A program made the position numbers and the translations under genes. A stretch of DNA of 64,000 nt. Source: Harmothoe impar (lineage: Eukaryota > Annelida > Polychaeta > Phyllodocida > Polynoidae). Under the pieces are notes generated by a model. That model made no database searches and was not told the origin of the DNA. It worked only from the letters and a program-made list of their open reading frames with translations. The stretch lies in the NCBI GenBank assembly GCA_947462335.1, contig OX381707.1, positions 67,288,816 to 67,352,815 of the forward strand, in the 5' to 3' direction. This document shows, one piece after another, positions 60,649 through 64,000 of this stretch; the first letter of the stretch is position 1; every line of letters begins with the position of its first letter.

Positions 60649-60999
60649 CAGTGGCGTAGGAAAAGGGGGGGGCAGGGGGGCCCAGCCCCCCCCCCCCCCC
60701 AATCACAGAGGAGGGGGGCCTGAATATGTTTGCCCCCCCCCCCCCCCCCAAAAAAAATTGTCAGGACCCTATACTATAATACAATTCCCAAATTTTTCCT
60801 CTCCTATACAGGAAAAAAGTGGGGTACATGGGTTTCGGCCCCTAATCAGAATTAAAGAGGGCTCAAATACTACTTTTCTATATAGCTCCTATATAAGCGT
60901 GTATATGCGCAATCATGCATGAAAGCCGATGCTCAAAAACTGGTTAGAGTGGGTCCCCATGGGCCCCCCCCCAATGAAGATTTGCTTCCTACGCCTCTG
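60649..60999. mobile_element. hAT-like MITE (351 bp) rich in G and C runs
   Basis: The ends CAGTGGCGTAGGAA and TTCCTACGCCTCTG are inverted repeats of the CAGTGGCGTAG type seen in many hAT elements. AGTTGG flanks both sides (60643-60648 and 61000-61005). This is a 6-bp direct repeat, shorter than the 8 bp usual for hAT. Inside are G8, C15 (60686-60700), C17 (60733-60749) and C9 runs. No coding capacity. Confidence 0.7.
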
Positions 61000-61915
61000 A
61001 GTTGGAGGGAGGGGGCGCTGTAAAAAAAAACGACCGTATCACCGCACCATGGCCCAGGAAACAAAAATAAGAAATGGGGTTAACAAAAGAAAGAAAAATA
61101 AATGGCAACATCATGTCTTGGCATTTCCTGTTCCTGATTGTGGCAGGACTATTGAAAGATGTCTATCACACACCGGCCACAATGTAATAAGGTCACTTTA
61201 ATATGTGGCCAATGGTAGCCTATGTGTGAGTCATGTTCCCACGATAATGTATTTTCTCTTGAATAGTAAAATCAAGAAATGTATCACTATCAGTAAAAAA
61301 GAGGCCTCGCATAGGTGGCTTACTGTTGAGTTGACTTTTACACTTGAGATTCAAGAACAGGTCAGCCAATGGAAGAGATGGCTGTTTACTATCAACTGGT
61401 TCTTAACAATCTCAGTGCCTGAGCCCAATGTGCCTGAGGGAACAGGGCGAGTAGTTGCCAGCTTGGGTTCTGCATTATCTTGGGGTGTGAGAGATAGCAG
61501 AGGCCGGTGATAACTGGCTCCTGCCACAGGTCTAAATCCGGTCAGAGATAGCAGCTATAATCTGTGGGTGAAGGGGCAGAATGGCATTTCGCAGGTCACT
61601 CCAACCTTACACAATGTAACGCCTGGACTGATGTAGAAAGCAGGATAGCTTGCTACATGTGCTGCCTGATACGATGTGTATGTACAATGGTGACTTATGT
61701 CAACAATACTGATAAGGACACGTAGACTTAGACTCTGTTGATAAGAGATAAGTGTACACGCGAAACAATAGAGGAAATAGTACAGACAGCAGTATCTATT
61801 TGTGGTGTACTCAGATAAGGTGCAGAGGAAAGGATGAAAGAAAAAGAAAAACGACTCCATGAAGTGGTCTGTGGTAGCGACTGGTTGTATCAGTTTATAT
61901 GTAGGACAAGTTTAA

Positions 61916-62150
61916 CCCTTTCGGGGCCGCATAGTGTTTAATTATGCTATGCCCTTGGTTGTCATAATGCATGAATGCAGTCATGGCGAGTAATTTACCA
62001 GTGCTGCATTCACGCTGACAGTGCTGCATCACGCTGACAGTATAGTGTTGATGCTCGCCCGAAGGATGGGCATGATGCTTCGCACTCGCCATGGATACTG
62101 ATGCATTAGTGCATCATGACAACAAAGGGCATACTGCCTTATTCAAAAGG
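61916..62150. mobile_element. TTAA-flanked MITE, copy 6 (piggyBac-type, decayed right end)
   Basis: TTAA at 61912-61915 precedes CCCTTTCGGGGCCGCATAGT. The interior has CATAATGCATGAATGCAGTC and GGGCATGATGCTTCGC. The right end is eroded to AAAAGG followed by CTAA. It includes a local duplication of GTGCTGCAT-CACGCTGACAG. Confidence 0.65.
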
Positions 62151-62421
62151 CTAATGTCGATACATTGCGATAACAGAATGGCATCCTTACACCTGTAAGC
62201 TGCCAATCAGTAATGCATGTGTACACGAGACTCATTGCATGCCCTGTACCAATGGGTGGCGTGCCTGGACGCTTCTTAGGAATGTCTGATAAAACATTCA
62301 GCACACTTGAGACTAACCTATTTACTCGCATTTCACAAGAAGGAAATGCTGATAGATAGGGATACAGATTGATACAAAGGGAGATACTTGTCGTCGCCAC
62401 CGATACCTGGCAAACTGATGA

Positions 62422-62802
62422 TATCAGTGCTTTTATGAAATGAGACTCCCACCTGGGGATCAAATTTTTGATTATATATTAAGAATAAACTCACTTAAAC
62501 AAAACCCTACATGTATTGCCAAGTCAATGGAGATGGCTTCCTCCATGGCAGCAAATTCACCTAGCCTTGCAAGACATTGCAGACAATTGCTTCCCCTTGT
62601 TTTACGCAGACTTGCTGTGGTAAGGAGGTTACTTGTCCGGTCACTCCCTGTTGATCCGCCCGCCGCAGGCCTGATGAGGACAGGGTGGGAGGGGCAGCAG
62701 GAGGGGGTGCATGGGTTGTTGTGGGTAATGAGGGGCTTGACCCAAATACTGGGCTTCCTGAGAGGATTCTGCCCCGTGATCACCCACAGCAACCACTACT
62801 AA
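62422..62802 (+). other. Open segment of unknown status with an internal splice-like acceptor
   Basis: An open frame of about 126 codons (motif SLARHCRQLLPLVLRRL). A good acceptor-like tract CCCCTTGTTTTACGCAG ends at 62609 inside it. A second + frame is open from about 62672 to 62880, ending PVYMLFNGVCF, and a minus-strand frame is also open. I do not recognise any of the three. The multiple open frames come partly from local GC-richness. It is a candidate only. Confidence 0.15.
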
Positions 62803-63537
62803 CCACAACTGATGCAAATGGAGCATTAGAAGCCCAGCCAACCACCCCTGTTTACATGCTGTTTAATGGTGTGTGTTTTTAAATAGGGGAAGCTCTATTA
62901 ATCTGGATATTAGGAAGACATGCCATTGGCTTATATTATATCATTGAGGTTAAATAAAAGAAGGAAAAAATCACACTTTGAACAACTTCAAGCGAGATGT
63001 GTACATTAGTGAATATTTGATCTATGTGAATATGTGTCGATTAATTTGGGAGTACTTTTCTTTTGCAAAATAGATTGGTTAGAGGATGTCATCTGGAGTG
63101 GCTCAATATGACATATCTGCATTACGCAGCATAGAAGTCTAATGATAGGAGATATAGTTGTTAGATGTTGCCCATGGCCTTTGATCAGGATCGCGCCTCT
63201 GAGGATGTTTGATTTTGGTAAGGCATGTGACGAAGTGATCCATCAAGTGACAGACTCCCACGCCCAGACAAGTGCCATTACCATTAAAGGGAGTTGCTCA
63301 CAGTCTGACTAGCCTATGCTGATAGTAATAACAGCTTAGTGGACTAAGTCCATTCCCTGTCACCTTCCACAAATAGAGACAGTTCAGAATATGGCGTTTC
63401 CGTAGGGAATCCCATACAAAACGGTGCCAATCCAATCTTAACATTTTCTGACATCAGTGAAGCCTGATGATGAAGGGCAATAAACTATAAGATAAGTGGG
63501 AGGACATGTTGGCTTGTGCTCAGCCTCTGAGAGGCTC

Positions 63538-63565
63538 TGACTCAGCAGCCACACTGAGTGACTCA
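63538..63565. promoter_or_regulatory. Two AP-1-type sites 21 bp apart
   Basis: TGACTCAGCA (63538-63547, AP-1/Maf type) and TGACTCA (63559-63565) lie in the last intronic stretch of the window. Confidence 0.3.
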
Positions 63566-64000
63566 ATACTGGTGATGAGCAGCTCACTCACTACCAAGGT
63601 CAGGGCCAGCAGGTCTCTGATCAGAGCAAGTAGGTCTCAGGGGGATCAAAGTCTGCACCGGCGGTCCTAGTGGCTCCTGCACTCCCCGTGGTAAATAGTA
63701 ATACCCTGAGACACGGAAGACAAGTGGAGGCTAGCGTGGTCAGGTGGAATTGAAGTATCTTGTTTACTACTGCAGTAGGAACCTGCTAATGAAAGCTTTT
63801 GGCAGACCTAGGTGCGTTCATATTGGACAATGGCAAAACCAAGGTCTATAGATCTTTGTGATAAAAGGTTAGCAAGACAGGTGATACTGGCCGTATGGTT
63901 TTGACTGAATGCCGATCCAACCTTTTAGCATCAAGTGAATGCATGTATATGGATCAGTTCTCCCATCAGATGGATCGATGAGGAACAATTGAGTGCATGA

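Larger units (their letters stand above)
52477..64000 (+). other. Downstream part of the gene: intron(s) with candidate exons
   Basis: Donor GTGAGT at 52477, phase 0. The zinc finger and JmjC domain are not found before the window ends, so the gene continues to the right. Candidate coding pieces are listed separately (53758, 54360, 58532). Between them I recognise only repeats. Nothing is seen in 52477-53750, 54780-57503 (except a CRE at 55443), 58700-60642 (except G17 at 59056), 61010-61911 and 62810-63530. Confidence 0.6.

Noticed and set aside
1..64000. CRISPR arrays, bacterial operons, rRNA or tRNA genes, retroviral or reverse-transcriptase ORFs
   Set aside because: None is visible. The tandem arrays lack spacer structure, and no ORF shows RT, integrase or transposase motifs.

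Overview
The window is one stretch of an animal nuclear genome, probably a non-vertebrate. There are no bacterial-type operons and no long intact ORFs. Instead there are short GT-AG exons separated by introns of 7 to 36 kb, a 200-base assembly gap, and many interspersed and tandem repeats. The only gene I can identify is on the + strand. Three exons (8157-8369, 15778-15862, 52358-52476) join in frame with matching phases (0/0, 0/1, 1/0). They encode about 139 residues of the N-terminal Tudor-like region of a KDM3/JMJD1C-family JmjC protein. Diagnostic motifs are DPSMVQM at the exon 2 end and GENLGITPRRRS just after the exon 2/3 junction. The start codon lies to the left of the window and the zinc finger and JmjC domain to the right. 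The exact species cannot be read from the sequence.

Layout: 1-8156 is upstream intron or upstream sequence, with a tandem-repeat composite element, a TTAA-flanked insertion inside it, and two perfect CRE sites. 8157-8369 is the first exon. 8370-15777 is intron 1, with a TTA-flanked PIF/Harbinger-like MITE, a TTAA-flanked MITE and a 46-bp CCAAT-containing minisatellite. 15778-15862 is the second exon, whose acceptor sits at the end of a 23-bp tandem repeat. 15863-52357 is a 36.5-kb intron. It holds a 24/30-bp minisatellite, several terminal-inverted-repeat elements, and near 39.3-42.3 kb an unmerged allelic duplication around the gap. One side of that duplication lacks, and the other carries, a 2.06-kb composite repeat. 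52358-52476 is the third exon. 52477-64000 contains a probable further coding block with a broken frame (54360-54776), some weaker exon candidates, and four more MITE-type elements.

The main non-genic theme is TTAA-targeting DNA. Six dispersed 0.2-kb elements share CCC...GGG ends in a TTAA context, which fits piggyBac-type MITEs. Two composite elements carry arrays of a 70-bp unit whose start resembles the end of those MITEs. Two further TTAA-flanked elements have different termini, and one of them is inserted exactly at the TTAA of a 70-bp unit. Other notable patterns are about 22 G or C homopolymers of 10 to 20 bases and five RFX X-box-like 14-mers scattered through the locus. No autonomous transposase, RNA gene, CRISPR array or defence-type system was found.
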